From the NCBI GenBank assembly GCA_033002965.1, contig JAURVB010001820.1:51404-115403 (forward strand): a DNA stretch of 64,000 nucleotides, written 5' to 3'. Positions 11,443 to 23,176 of the stretch are shown here, piece by piece. Each line of letters opens with the position of its first letter. The first letter of the stretch is position 1. Under the pieces are notes generated by a model. It was given only the letters and a program-made list of their open reading frames with translations, was not told the DNA's origin and searched no databases. A program made the translations under genes and the position numbers. Source of the stretch: Piper betle (lineage: Eukaryota; Streptophyta; Magnoliopsida; Piperales; Piperaceae).

Positions 11443-14400
11443 ATGGCGGCGCCGGCGGCGGAGACGGCGGAGGTGGACGGCCTCCGACCAGACCTGAGCT
11501 CGATCCTCCCCTTGCTACCCCTGGTTGTGGACTCCTCGTCGTCCCTCTTCTGGCCGCCGAGGGCAGTGGAGGCGCTCCGAGCGCTCGCCCAAGGCCCCGG
11601 CGCCAGCGGCGTCCGCTCTGGCGCCGCCCTATTCGATGTCATCGTCGGCCTCCGTGACTCAGTCGGGCTCGCCGGCGAGCGGCTGCCCTGGGACGCCGCC
11701 GAGGGTTACTCCCTCTTTTTCGACGAGGTCGTTCCCTGCTCTTCAAAGATTGAATTTTTATGGTCATTCGATCGGTAATTGTGAGGTTTTTGGTGGTTTG
11801 ATCGGTTTTGTTGGGTGGATTGCAAATTTGCAGTTGATTACTCGCGTTGAGGCGGGAAGTGGTTCGAAGAGACTGTTCCGGCATTGGCCAGGTTGTTGAT
11901 GAGGTTGCCTTCTCTATTGGAGGGCCATTATCGAAATGCAGATCACATTTTTGGGCAAAGGTGTGGAATCGAAACCGGGCTTCGAGTTTTGGCCTCGCAA
12001 GAAATTGGCGTTGTGATTCTTAGCCAGGTGAATCTTATGTTTTAATTTTATATATACTGACAATTGAGTTATTAGTTTTTGGATGTTTGAAGAAGAAACT
12101 AGCATTAACAATGCCATTTGTGATTAAATTTGTTCAATTTGGAAATGATGAGGACAGTTTGAGGTGCTCACTACTTGTTTTATCTTTTAGGAATTGATTG
12201 GGGCACTACTTGCTTGCTCCCTTTTCTGTTTGTTTCCGGTTGCCAACAGAGATGCGCTCCACCTGCCGACGATTAACTTCAATTTTTTGTTTGGGTAGGT
12301 GACTTAAAGGTTTTTCTAAAGTTTAAATACATTTGCCTGATTAAGCTCTTAGATTAATGCCTTCTGGAGGATTGATCATTGCAGACAATTAAGCTGGGAT
12401 GAGTTTGGAAGGAGACATAATTCTGCTTGTTAGTAGTAATAGTATCTATTACTGTTATATAGTTGAACTTTTCAGTTCATGATGGAACTAGCTTTATATC
12501 TTTGGAGTCTTTCTATTCAGGTCACTCTGTCGCACTCAGTGGATGAGCCAAGAACATAAAATATTGTGTCTTAAGCATTATTTCGAACGAATATGCTTGT
12601 CCATGCCTACTGGTTATGTGTCTTTCCAGCGCAAAGTTTTGCCTCTGGAACATCCAACTGCGTCATATCCGGATTCTGATTTTTGGAGCAATTCTTCAGT
12701 TTCACTATGCCCTTTTGAGGTGAGGATATATGGGATGCCTTTGCAATTGTTCATGCAGGGTTTGGCTTGTATGTTTATTTTCTATATTCTTATTGTCTCA
12801 TTTGCTTTTGAGAAAATCATGCCTTACTGGTTCACCTTTCTCTTGTTAGATCATGCACTCTGGCTTGATAGAAGATCAGCAACGAGGTGCCATTGAAGTA
12901 GATTTTGCTAACAAATTTATTGGAGGTGGTGCTCTCTATACTGGCTGTGTTCAGGTCAAGTTCTTCAGCTTTTTAGTGTTATATATTTTTGTGTCAAAGT
13001 TCTATTTCAACCTAAAAAACCGTACATTTGCTGAGGAGAACCTTTCAGTGAGACTATGATCAGTGTTTTCTAGTGGAGAGGCAACCCATTGGTTGATTGT
13101 ATTGTTTGTTTGGCTCATGTGTGTTTCTCATGCACTATTTATTTTCTAGATTGAGATTTTAATTGTTGTACACCTGCCTGGCGTTGCTGCAGGAGGAGAT
13201 CCGCTTTGTTATCAACCCTGAACTCATTGCGGCTATGCTTTTCTTGCCAGCTATGGCTTGTAATGAGGCTGTGGAAATTGTTGGTGTAGAGAGGTTTTCT
13301 AGTTATGGAGGGTAAATGGCTGTAACTTTTCATTATTGTTATTATACTTGAAGAGCATAAGCAGCTCCTAATTATTGAGGATTTAATCAAGAAGCTTGTT
13401 GTTGTATGTTTCTTTCATATGTGAATGAGTAAATTTTGCAATATAATACATCTTATTGACTCAAAATTCTTGTTCACTCATTGATTTTTCCTTGAATTCT
13501 TTTTGGTACAGATATGCTTCCTCATTTCAATTTTTGGGTGATTACCAAGATGACAGACCCATAGATTCCATGGGTAGGCGAAAAACAACGATTGTGGCAA
13601 TAGATGCTTTACATGATCCAAGAAACAGACAGTATGCTGCTGAAGGACTTCTTAGGTGTGTTGTATGCGTGTTTTTTCTCTTCGTAGTGATTTGTCTACT
13701 GCTTTATTTGCAACATCAACTTATATTTTCAAAGTCACAATGTTATTTATTTAATTTTTTATTTTTTGCAAGTTTCTTTTGACCAATAGGTTTGTTCTTA
13801 TAGGGAATTAAATAAGGCATTCTGTGGGTTCTTGCATCAACCAATAAAGGAAGTGTCCAAAAAGGTAATAGACTCTCCTCCAAAACTGTGCGTGAGTTTT
13901 TTCACTGGCTGAAATGACTGGCAAGGCATGAAGAAATGTAGAGGAACTCCTTTTGGCAGTCTTCAAAAGGCTGAGATGACAGGATCCTGGTGGTTGTGAA
14001 TTTGCCTACCCTGAGCGGAAGAACCCATCATCCAATAAATGAAAACTTGAGATTCTATTTTTTGTAATGTGTAAAATGAATTGTACTTTAACCATTTGGT
14101 GGCCTAGAAGTGAGAGCTGTACAAGAAAGTTTGCAAATTCATCTGTTTTATTTAGTGGGTGTTTGCAATAACATAAGGTGTCTCTAATTTAATTGTTTTG
14201 TCCTGCTTCCTGTTATGCTTGGTAATTTTAAATTGGCTTTTACTTTTATGTTCAATGTCAATCTATGTGAGCATATTAGATCTGAATATTAGCATTTTCA
14301 ATCTTTATCTTATTGCCGTGTGTCTGTCTTACTGTTCCACTATCTAATTAACATCAGATGGAGTGTCAATCAGCAGCTGCGCCAGACTATCCTGGCATGA

Positions 14401-15695
14401 AAAACAAGCTCTCTACCCAAATGCCTGAAGAACCAAAATGTATGAACACTGGAGAAATCCTAAATGAAAACACGAGCAATATTCAATTAATTGAGGTGTT
14501 AAATAGGAAGGTTGATCCACATATCCATACTGATGGTAATGTTGGGGTTGCAACTGGGAATTGGGGTTGTGGAGCCTTTGGAGGTGATGTTGAGCTAAAA
14601 AGCATAATTCAGTGGCTTGCTGCTTCACAGGTATTGACACCTTTTCTTCGTACCATTTCCATCTAGCTCCATTTTCTACCTTTTGTCCAAATATAAGGGC
14701 AAAGAGATCTTTGCCATCCAGTTTAGCTTTCAGACAGCTGATGGCAACTTGGTTGTGTTTATAGGCACAAGGGCAGTTCATTTTGTATTATACATTCAGA
14801 GAGAAAGCATTGAGTAGATTAGGGGAGGTAAAAATCTTGTTTTCTCTTTTTCCCTTGTACTCTTTGTCATAAGTTCATAACTAGACATAGTTGCCGCACC
14901 ATGCGACCTATGTTAGAGATAGACTCCGATTTTATAGATAAATTAAATGATGAGATGTTAGGCTCTAATAATTAAATGAAGAGATAGATTATAATAATTT
15001 ACGATATTATTTTTATTTTATCATATTTTGATTGGTTGATTTCTTACTTTTCATTAGAAGCGTGACTTTTGGATAAACTCTAAATTGAAAGAGGAGATGA
15101 CAAAATCAGATTTTAAAGATAAAAACTCTAAATAAATAAAGAGATAAATTATAATATTTTATTTTTATTTTGTTGTAATTTGATTGGTTAAATATCTTAC
15201 TTTTCATCTGGGTACTCCCTTTAGTTCTCACTTGTCTATCTATATATATATAAAAGAGTTGATGGCACATCTATTTAAACGTTGTATCAAATAGGCAAAT
15301 AAATATCAAACCGATGGCTGTTCGCCTTTCCCCTCTTCTCATACTTCTCTTTCGAGACTTACTTTTTGTCATTATGAAATAAATGAGGTATTTGATTCCT
15401 GGTATCAAAGTACCACAAAGAGTAATGCTCCATCACTTATATTGCTGTAGTTGCTTGTTCTTTGAGTCACCAATTGCGTACTTAACTTCCTACATTATGA
15501 TAATGTGAATAGGTTACTCAGTGGATCTTGGCGCATGAGTGGTCAGTTGGGGACCTTTGGAACATGTTGTTGGATTACTCGTCTCGAAGATTGAAGGGTG
15601 ACACTTATCTTGGCTTCTTTGATTGGCTTCTTCCAAGCTCGAGACACCCACCCTCAGACTGTTATCATGTAACTAAAAGTAGATTATCTGCATAG
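11443..15695 (+). CDS. PARG: Poly(ADP-ribose) glycohydrolase
   Basis: Removes poly(ADP-ribose) from proteins after DNA damage and stress signalling. Exons after the first close in phase: 11852-12027, 12191-12294, 12521-12719, 12850-12954, 13193-13311, 13512-13655, 13804-13864, 14358-14630, 14765-14827 and 15513-15695, for about 560-575 residues, normal for plant PARG. The signature [16 protein letters not shown] is present; the two catalytic-site Glu codons open the exon at 13193. Other family blocks are [45 protein letters not shown] and [13 protein letters not shown]. The first exon starts at 11443 ([13 protein letters not shown]) and is GC-rich. Its join to the second exon does not close with the obvious GT donor at 11728. 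The gene converges on PET191, leaving about 460 bases. Confidence 0.95.
14912..15210. repeat. AT-rich tandem duplication in a PARG intron
   Basis: Two diverged copies of a segment ending in TTGATTGGTT followed by CTTACTTTTCAT lie about 150 bases apart (roughly 14,985-15,057 and 15,139-15,208) in the intron between 14827 and 15513. Each also holds a GAGATARATTATAAT block. Probably a remnant of a small transposon or a local duplication. Confidence 0.45.
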
Positions 15696-16157
15696 TTCTG
15701 TATAATTTTTAGACAGATATTGAATCTAGGGCTTTTTAATGTTTATAACATCTTCACCTCGTCTCGTCCTAATCACCAGAATTTGGCGCAACACTACAAT
15801 TTGTAACAGTGTATTCTTTTTACTATATTTAAGGAAAATGTCCGGACTCCTGGGTGGGGTTTTGCAAGCTTAAGTTGCAAACTTTTAAAACATTCGAAAT
15901 ATATGTCAAAAAAATAAAATACTAAGAACCCCCTAGCACCAATCACGAAGAACCAAGCCTTACATGATCACACATAATCGGAACTCCATACAATACGAAT
16001 GACGACCCGAGGTGCACCACTAGCAAGTTTAGAAGCACTTGTTGCCACATTGAGTTGTAAATAAACAGCTTAGGAATCTGTACAACTTAAACTCATTCTC
16101 AAAAAGGGTGAAAGAAAGCTGGTCATAATCAGTATGGGAATAGCAACTACTCAATAG
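15696..16157. terminator. Convergent 3' region of PARG and PET191
   Basis: About 460 bases between two facing stop codons. It should hold both polyadenylation regions; I see no coding signal. Confidence 0.35.
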
Positions 16158-18141
16158 TCAATATCCTTTGTTCCCACGTATTCGAGCTCTCATGTCAACC
16201 TGCACAAAATCGGCAAAGAGGTAAGATACCGAAGCTGAAGAGGTGGTTCAGTAGCTGTCATGACAAAGTTAATAGGTAATTGAGTGACTTTCACCAAAAG
16301 TTGAATTCATGATTGGTGAAACCGAAATATGCCTTCTACAGCACGGATATATTCTTGAACTTCACAATGGTCTAGCAGATCAAAACATAATTGCGTTGTC
16401 AAGCAAACAATTGATTCGTATGCGCTTTAGCTTCTTTGGTTCTCACTATTGCAGCTTGACTTCCTCCTCATCACCAGCGAGAAGGAATGATGGAGGGCGA
16501 GTTGGCATTGGAAAACCGGCAGAACAGAAAATAAAAGTAGGAGGTTTTCTGGTTTCAATCTCCGGACTTCAGAGGGGGCAATGACAAGACATGAACAGAA
16601 CAAATGATCTTTACAGTTTCTCTTGTTCATTTTTTATAAACACAATATTCATTAAGCAATAACCACATTCTTGTATTAATCACCTCAGTTTGCCACTACC
16701 AGCTACAGGCCACAACACTTTTTTGTAATTCTTTTTTGAGCATTGATTTCTCACTACTAAATCTAACAATAATTTAAACCAATTGTTAATGGAACTTAAC
16801 ATATTTTGAAATATAAGCTCCCCAATCATGAGTCAAATGAATATTGATTCATGGTCAATCTTGACAATCTTCAGCTTGGCTTGACTTCTAAAGTCAATGA
16901 CAGAAATAAACGCCACCATCAATACCTTATGCTTCCGTAATTACCACACCCTCACCTAGGGGGTTCAATCATGTTCTACCAAGAGTTTGTAAATGCACTC
17001 GTACTTTACCAATTGCCACACCCTCAACTTCGGAAATACATCCACATAACTAGTCTCCACCTGCTTGAGGAAATAACCAGCAAGCTTAAATCACCTGGCT
17101 TCACCTTAACCTCCTTCTTATTGTCTTGTGTAGGTTCCCAACTTTCCAACCTAATCACCATCCCAACACCTCTCGTCACCTTGAACACTCCATCCCTTGC
17201 AAAACACTTGCAACCTCTTAGCCTAGAGTAAATACCAAGTTTTTCCTCAATAACAAGTAGAAAATACAAAACTATCCAGTTTCCGTAACCATTGTGCTCC
17301 AATTCAAAAACTCTGCCAATGATTATGTATTGCCCGTTGGTCCCAAGCTAGCACAAAACTATCCAGTTTTTCCTCAGTAGCAAGTAGAAAATACAAAACT
17401 ATCCAGTTTCCATAACCATTGTACTCCAATTCAAAAACTCAGCCAATGATTATGCATCACCCGTCGGCCCCAAGCTGGGACAAAAGAGGAGGGTTGGCTT
17501 CAGGAAGGATATCCAGCTATCAAAACACTATAATTACTAATTACATAGATTCTAGGGGCATCCTGCCATCAACACTGTAATCAAATAGATCCTAGTTTAG
17601 GTCCAGGTTCCCAGCCAAAACGCCTTTTCGGTATATGTTGGAAGAAGAATTGATAAAGCACATTCCATTATGAAACAGCTGATATTTGGGCTAACATTAG
17701 GACGACATATATGTTTCTCTAAATTCAAATCTCGATCAAGCTAGCTCGATGACAATTTGAAGTAAGCAAATGCTAACTAAATAAAAATTTTGTGAATACA
17801 GTCGATGAAAATCTCCAGCAAACTAGCTCGGCAATAATCTTGATGCAAACAAAATGCTAACTAGTATAAAAAAAGGATAAGAGACATGCCTGCCCCCTCT
17901 TGCAATTGAAGTAAGTCTCCCTCAAACCCACGCATTCGCTCGGGATGGACGGGCTCTTCTCCCCCGCGCACTCCCTGTACGATCGCTTCTCCTCCTACAA
18001 CAACCAAATACTGAGAAAAGTTCCAACCTTTTTGAGCGAGGAAGGCAAGAGGAGGAAAGGAAAAGGCGGTACCTTCATGCAGGGGCTCTCACTGAGGCAC
18101 TTGACGAGCTCCATGGCCAGGCCTTTGCACGATTTCGCCAT
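16158..18141 (-). CDS. PET191: PET191/COA5-like cytochrome c oxidase assembly factor, 71 aa
   Basis: Three short exons on the minus strand: 18141-18073 (MAKSCKGLAMELVKCLSES...), 17994-17890 (begins EEKRSYRECAGEKS, ends ETYFNCKRGQ) and 16199-16158 (VDMRARIRGNKGY, stop). They give exactly 71 residues with all junctions at phase 0. Cys5-Cys15 and Cys44-Cys54 each form a CX9C spacing, the fold imported and oxidised in the mitochondrial intermembrane space. Pet191 proteins are needed to assemble complex IV. The second intron (17889-16200, about 1.7 kb) appears to use a GC donor (CAG then GCATGT) with a normal AG acceptor, an accepted minor class. The long intron and tiny exons explain why no long open frame marks this gene. 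A TATA box lies upstream. Confidence 0.9.
16960..17660. repeat. Repeat-derived sequence with tandem duplication in PET191 intron 2
   Basis: Two copies of a roughly 118-base unit follow each other (about 17,235-17,350 and 17,353-17,465), sharing blocks such as CAAGTAGAAAATACAAAACT and CCAATTCAAAAACT. The stretch after them contains AAAAGAGGAGGGTTGG and TCAGGAAGG, which recur in the RPAIN intron at about 21,595-21,740. This marks a dispersed repeat, possibly LINE-derived; no coding region of a transposon is intact. Confidence 0.55.
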
Positions 18142-18256
18142 CCTTCTTTTTCTTCTCCGGCGTCGATCGGCGCCGGCGCCGGCGCCAGCGCGTCCAAACT
18201 ATTGATTAAGAGCGCCCTAAAAAGATTGTTTATTTGAGTGTTAACCCAACTTTGGC

Positions 18257-18265
18257 TATTTATAG
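18257..18265 (-). promoter_or_regulatory. TATA box of PET191
   Basis: The minus strand reads CTATAAATA about 116-124 bases upstream of the PET191 start codon. Same core as the GDSL TATA box. Confidence 0.5.
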
Positions 18266-19442
18266 TGATGATGCATGTATTATTAATTAATTAATTAATT
18301 TTAAGGATATTTAACAAGTGAAAAAGCAAATTTCACCCCAATTTTTCGTGGGTGTGGAAGACCAAAATTTAGTTTTGAGTCGAGTTAAATACATATAATT
18401 TTATATTTATTTAATAATATTTTTATCAAAAAAAATATTATTATACGGTACAAAAATATGTTATAATTACAAGAAAAAAAGAAAAAGATTTATTATAATA
18501 ATTAGACTATTCTTCAATATTATCAGAAGCATAAAATTTCCCTCTATTTTTGTTTAAAAAATAAAATATTTAGTTGCCGTCGTTAATGAGCCTTTTTTTG
18601 ATGTATTTTTCCTCCTTTCTCGTAATTTAATTTGATTTTTTTATCGCTCAATAATATTACAAAATAATTTTTTTGATAAAAAATTCTAAACTAATGTATA
18701 TTCTAAACTAATTTTTTTGACATAATGTATATTGTACTTATGTCAAAACTAAACTAAACAATATACATTATTTTCATTCATTATTTATAAAATCCTAATA
18801 ACATTTTTTTAATGTTATTATCTAGTAAATGAGTCAATCACATAATAAAGAATAATATGTTTAGTGTAATATATTATGAAAAGATATTTAATAGGAAGGC
18901 ATAATAAAAAAGGTATGTAAACACGACTAATTTTTCTATATTAAAGTTTTTTTGTCAAAGACACAGATCAAGTCAAGTTCTTTAATTTAATTTTAATGAT
19001 GTATTATTGACTCTCAATCCAAAAAAACAAAATTTGAAGCTATTCGACGTAGCAATAAAAAATATTCAGAAACAAAGCTTTATACGGTAATAATAATTTT
19101 TTTCATTAATAATTTTTTTAGATTAATATAATAAATAAAAAATTATAAAATAAAATTTAAATTAAGTATTTATTTTTATTGTTGATTCAAAATTGGTTAA
19201 TAGAAAGGAAAAGTAATCATTCACGGCGATTGTAGAAAAAGGCGACGCCTTTTTCGCGGGAAGGGCAATCTCCGCCGACTCCTCCGCCGTGCAGACCGCC
19301 GGCCCTCCTCTCACCTTCGTCTTCGTCTCCGGCGAGCGGCGGCCTGCCGAACGAGCCCTCTTGTGCCGGGTTTGGTGGTTGGAGTAGGGAGGAATCGCGG
19401 TCCAAAGGTGTCGGCTTTTGTCGGGGGTTTTGACGAGGGGCG
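18266..19442. other. Divergent intergenic region, PET191 / RPAIN
   Basis: Very AT-rich spacer with a TTAA-type repeat near 18,280-18,300. Both genes start outward from it. The 200 bases before 19443 become GC-rich and probably form the RPAIN 5' leader. Confidence 0.4.
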
Positions 19443-22400
19443 ATGGAGGATACGAGACCCCGGCGGGCTTTTTTGAAGATGCAGCATCCCGATTGGAAGG
19501 AGAAGGTATCGTGATTTAGTTCGTTATCTGATCTTGATTCGTGTTTAGTTTCCTGTGTTTTGTTTGGATAAATTTGTTGCTTTTGCAACTTTTGTGTGCA
19601 TGTTTGGATTCTGTCTGGTTTTGTTGGATTTTTTAAAAAAAATTGTGAAATTGCAGCTGCTATGATTGGAAAAAGAAGGTACTCGTCACTTGGATCACAA
19701 ATTATGATTTGTTTATTGTTGTTTTGGATTGATTTCAGATACTTTTTTTAGGTCTATCACTAGTTTAACTGTTAAAGTTTAGTGTTTTGGAAGTGTTTAT
19801 GTGCTTGTTTGCGTTTTTTCTTCTTTTTTGTTTAGATATATTGATGATTTTGCAATGTTTATGTAGCTGTTTGGATTCTGTATTGCTTTGTTTGATTTTC
19901 TTTTAATGAAAATGCGGCTACCATAATTTGACTTTTTTTTCTTGTTCTGGATTGATTTCATCTGCTTCTTTAGTTCGTTTATTAGTTTAATTGTTAAAAA
20001 TTGATTGTTTTGAAAGTGTTTTTTTGCAGTTTTTTTAATTTTTTTAATTCTTTTCTTTGATATTTCGTTTAAAGGTTTATTGTTTTGGAAGTATTCATGA
20101 AGCGGCTACCTGTATTTTTCCTATTTTTTGCTTTCATATTTTGTTATGGGGTTTGCTTGCTACATTTGTAGTGAAGTGTAGTGTTTACTTGGTTTGACAG
20201 CTGCGCCAAAAGTGTTTGGAGAGGATACAGGATAATCGTTGTCGTTTTCTGTGGAAGACGAGGACAAACGGGAAGAAAGTGGTCATTCAGAAGGTGGTAT
20301 AGGTTTGATTAAATGGATTTCAAACTACCTTAATTGGTGTTTTTGCACAATTATATCGATTCATACAAGAAAATTGTGACAAACTTTTAGATCAAATACT
20401 TTATCCTCAGTGCTTTGGTAAAAGAAATATTAGGTTGAAGGTTCCAGACATTATTGCAATCATGCAGAGTTTCTCGATTTTCTGGTGCATTTCATTTGAC
20501 CACATAATTGTGTGTGATATTTAGATCTAGACATTATTTTGTTGTTAGGTATTTTAAAAGTCTCTTATGGGTTCTTTTTTTTCAGAGTGGACATGAACAT
20601 CAATTTGAGATGCTTATAGGAGCCCTTCTAGGGAATTTTTTTATTTGGAGCTGGAAATAATTTTATTTTATGGGTGCTCTTTCTGTTTCTGATATTATTT
20701 TCTTTTGTCTGAATCTGCTTATGAAGGAAGCTATGGAATGCGCACTTCGGGACATAGTTTCTGATGAATTGAAAAGAATTTGGCAGACCCCTTCAGTTGA
20801 AAAAACACCTTGTTTGTCGACTTCTGAGGCCCATGATAGCATATGGGAATACAATGGTCCTATTTTAGATCTTGGATTAGCTGAAAGAGAGCCTGAAGTG
20901 CTAAATGAAGAGATTATGATAGAGATGGATAAAATATTTCATGAGCAGCTCGAATCAGAAATATCTCAAAGAGGTAATTAAGTTTATTTTAAATGTGCTT
21001 TCTGGTCTTTGTTTGGTAAACCTTTTGCAAATAGTTCAATTATAATTGAAAGTTATATATTCTTGATTTTCATTCCAAATCTTCAAAAGTTTATGGTCCA
21101 TTTGAGATTAAATGGCAAAGTTATATTTGGGATTAGATGGACTGTGTAGACTTTAATATTTATGTGTAAGGTTTATGTTGAGGACTCATGGAATTTACAC
21201 TTTAACGTAAGGTGTACAGATTTGAGTTGCTGTGAAGGTATATTCAGGAAGAACCCATTAATAGCTTATCATGCACATTTTTATATGAACTGATGGCGGG
21301 CTGTTGCCTGCTTTTTTCTATTATGCTTTGCGACTATAAAGGCATGCTTAATAACTTTTAAAATATCCAAATGCTTTTATAATGCATATTATCAACTTTT
21401 AATTTACTGATCTGATTTGAATCTGATCTACTCTTAATTGTTAAAGTTTTTAGTTGAATATTTTAAAGAGCAGGTTTGGTTCTTGTAATTTAGATTTATT
21501 GCCAACAACTTGTAAAATGTTCTCATTTGGATATGTTGGTCTTGAAGTTCACTTCTACACTTTAATTTAAGTTAAACAGTCTGTCCAATCTATAACTCTG
21601 CCAATGCTTTTGCATTGCGGATCCCAAGCCCAGATAAAAGAGGAGGGTTGGTGTCAGGAAGGGCATTGGCCATCCAATAATTGCATGGATTCCTAGCTTA
21701 GGGTCCATGCCCCCGACACCCTTTGGGTACTAGGTGGAAGAAAAATAAGAAGAAGAAGTTTGTCCAATCTATGTTAATTTATCTATTGGTTATGGATATT
21801 GTTTGTTTCTGCATTTAGATGGAACAGATTGTTGTGACCTAATTACTTTAAAGCCTTGCTTTGTTGGCAGAACTAGAAGATATGGAGAGACTACACAAGG
21901 AACAAGATGATTGCTTGGCGCAAGCCGTTTATGAACAGATGCAACTTGATGGTCAGGTACATGCAAAGGAACATACCAGCTGTCCCATGATTCCTAGTTT
22001 CGGATTGGTGCGGCTAGATTCAAAATTTATTAGTTACTTTCGGTTATATCAGTTCCCTGATTTTTTTAAATTTAGTCATTACTGTTAGGCATTCAGTTCT
22101 TTTTAAACAGTTGTTAATTTATTGTTGTTCACTATAACTTCTATAGCACTAAACTTGTAACTAGTGTGCAGTTGTCTAAAACTTATATATATACCAACAT
22201 TTTACCTTGAGTTTCAACCTGTGAAAATGTGGCTTGGTTTGAGCTAAAAGTATGCATTGCATGTAAGAACTTTTAAACTTTTCAAATGTGCTGATTTGCT
22301 GTGAAAACTGTGATAATGTTAAAATAAAACAGAAATAGAACCAACTTGACAGAGTGTCCCACTGTTGTATTGAAGAAATTGCAATTTTGGAGCTGATGTT

Positions 22401-22928
22401 GTTGCACAATTAGTGTACAATTACTTTCTTGTTCAGGCATCACTGCATGTTTCTCTTGACAAATTTCTTACTTGATGTCTTTCATTATGCTAGGGTGAGG
22501 AGGATGGCAAAGTTTGGTGTCCGATATGTAAGCAGGGGGAGTACAAGAGAATATGCGATTTATTTATTGTACTTGCTGCAACCTTTTTTTGACAACCTGA
22601 GTGACCAGGCATTCACCACCTTCTTTGACTACCTTCTCACTGTTTGTTTCATGGCTTAAATTTTATGTCATTTTGCCTACATGCAAAGAAGTTCGTTTTA
22701 GCAAGCATTTAGTCCATGTTTGGGAACAACATTTACTAATTGTTGCCCAAACATATCAATTTTCAGGTAAACTTAAATGTTTTGCGCCATCGATTAGCCG
22801 AAGTTCATGCTGAGCATCTGGATAGAGGATGCAAAGCAGTGCCCAAGTTCACTATGGAGACCAAATTTGATCTTTCTGCATTGTACATATACTGCCAAGC
22901 TTGCAATACATTTGAAATAGTCTTGTAA
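19443..22928 (+). CDS. RPAIN: RPA-interacting protein (RPAIN family), zinc-finger exon frame-broken
   Basis: Family role: binds replication protein A and helps its nuclear import. Exons: 19443-19505 (MEDTRPRRAFLKMQHPDWKE...), 20201-20293 (LRQKCLERIQDNR...), 20727-20973, 21871-21956, 22494-22608 and 22767-22928. The last exon reads RLAEVHAEHLDRGCKAVPKF and SALYIYCQACNTFEIVL, the conserved end of the plant family. The fifth exon starts GEEDGKVWCPICKQGE, the first half of a zinc finger, but the second Cys pair (IYCTCCNL) lies in the next frame, and the exon end (FFDNLSDQ) in the third. Its length, 115 bases, is two short of a multiple of three that both flanking phases need. So either two single-base losses disable the zinc finger or the assembly has errors there. 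The proposed exon-5 donor is also a GC (CAG then GCATTC). Otherwise the gene looks normal, about 255 residues when complete. Confidence 0.85.
21595..21740. repeat. Dispersed repeat fragment in RPAIN intron
   Basis: Shares CTCTGCCAATG, AAAAGAGGAGGGTTGG and TCAGGAAGG with the PET191 intron repeat near 17,310-17,510. The two copies have the same orientation and order of blocks, so they come from one repeat family. Confidence 0.55.
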
Positions 22929-23176
22929 TTATTTTCTTCTCTGCTTTGAAATTTTGTAGCGTGCCAAATCTTTTGCATTAGAACCATTATGTTATTCTGA
23001 AGTGTTTTTTTCTTATGGTGGCATATCATGAAAGATATAGTTTAGAAGTTAAAGGGGTTTCTTCAGAAAATCTAAATCGATTTATGATCATTGATTAAGT
23101 ATGTATCTTACAAATACTTGTAGCTAGTCAACTAAAATAGCAATAAGATATTATTAATAAATGTTATTGCTTTCGT
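22929..23176. terminator. Convergent 3' region of RPAIN and the TlyA-type gene
   Basis: Only 248 bases separate the two facing stop codons, so the 3' UTRs may be short or overlap. Sequence is AT-rich and non-coding. Confidence 0.35.

Noticed and set aside
14413..14781. 122-codon minus-strand frame
   Set aside because: Antisense to PARG exons, which match the family on the plus strand.
16971..17302. 86- and 92-codon frames in the PET191 intron
   Set aside because: Within repeat-derived intron sequence, no recognisable protein; could be decayed transposon coding, not supportable.
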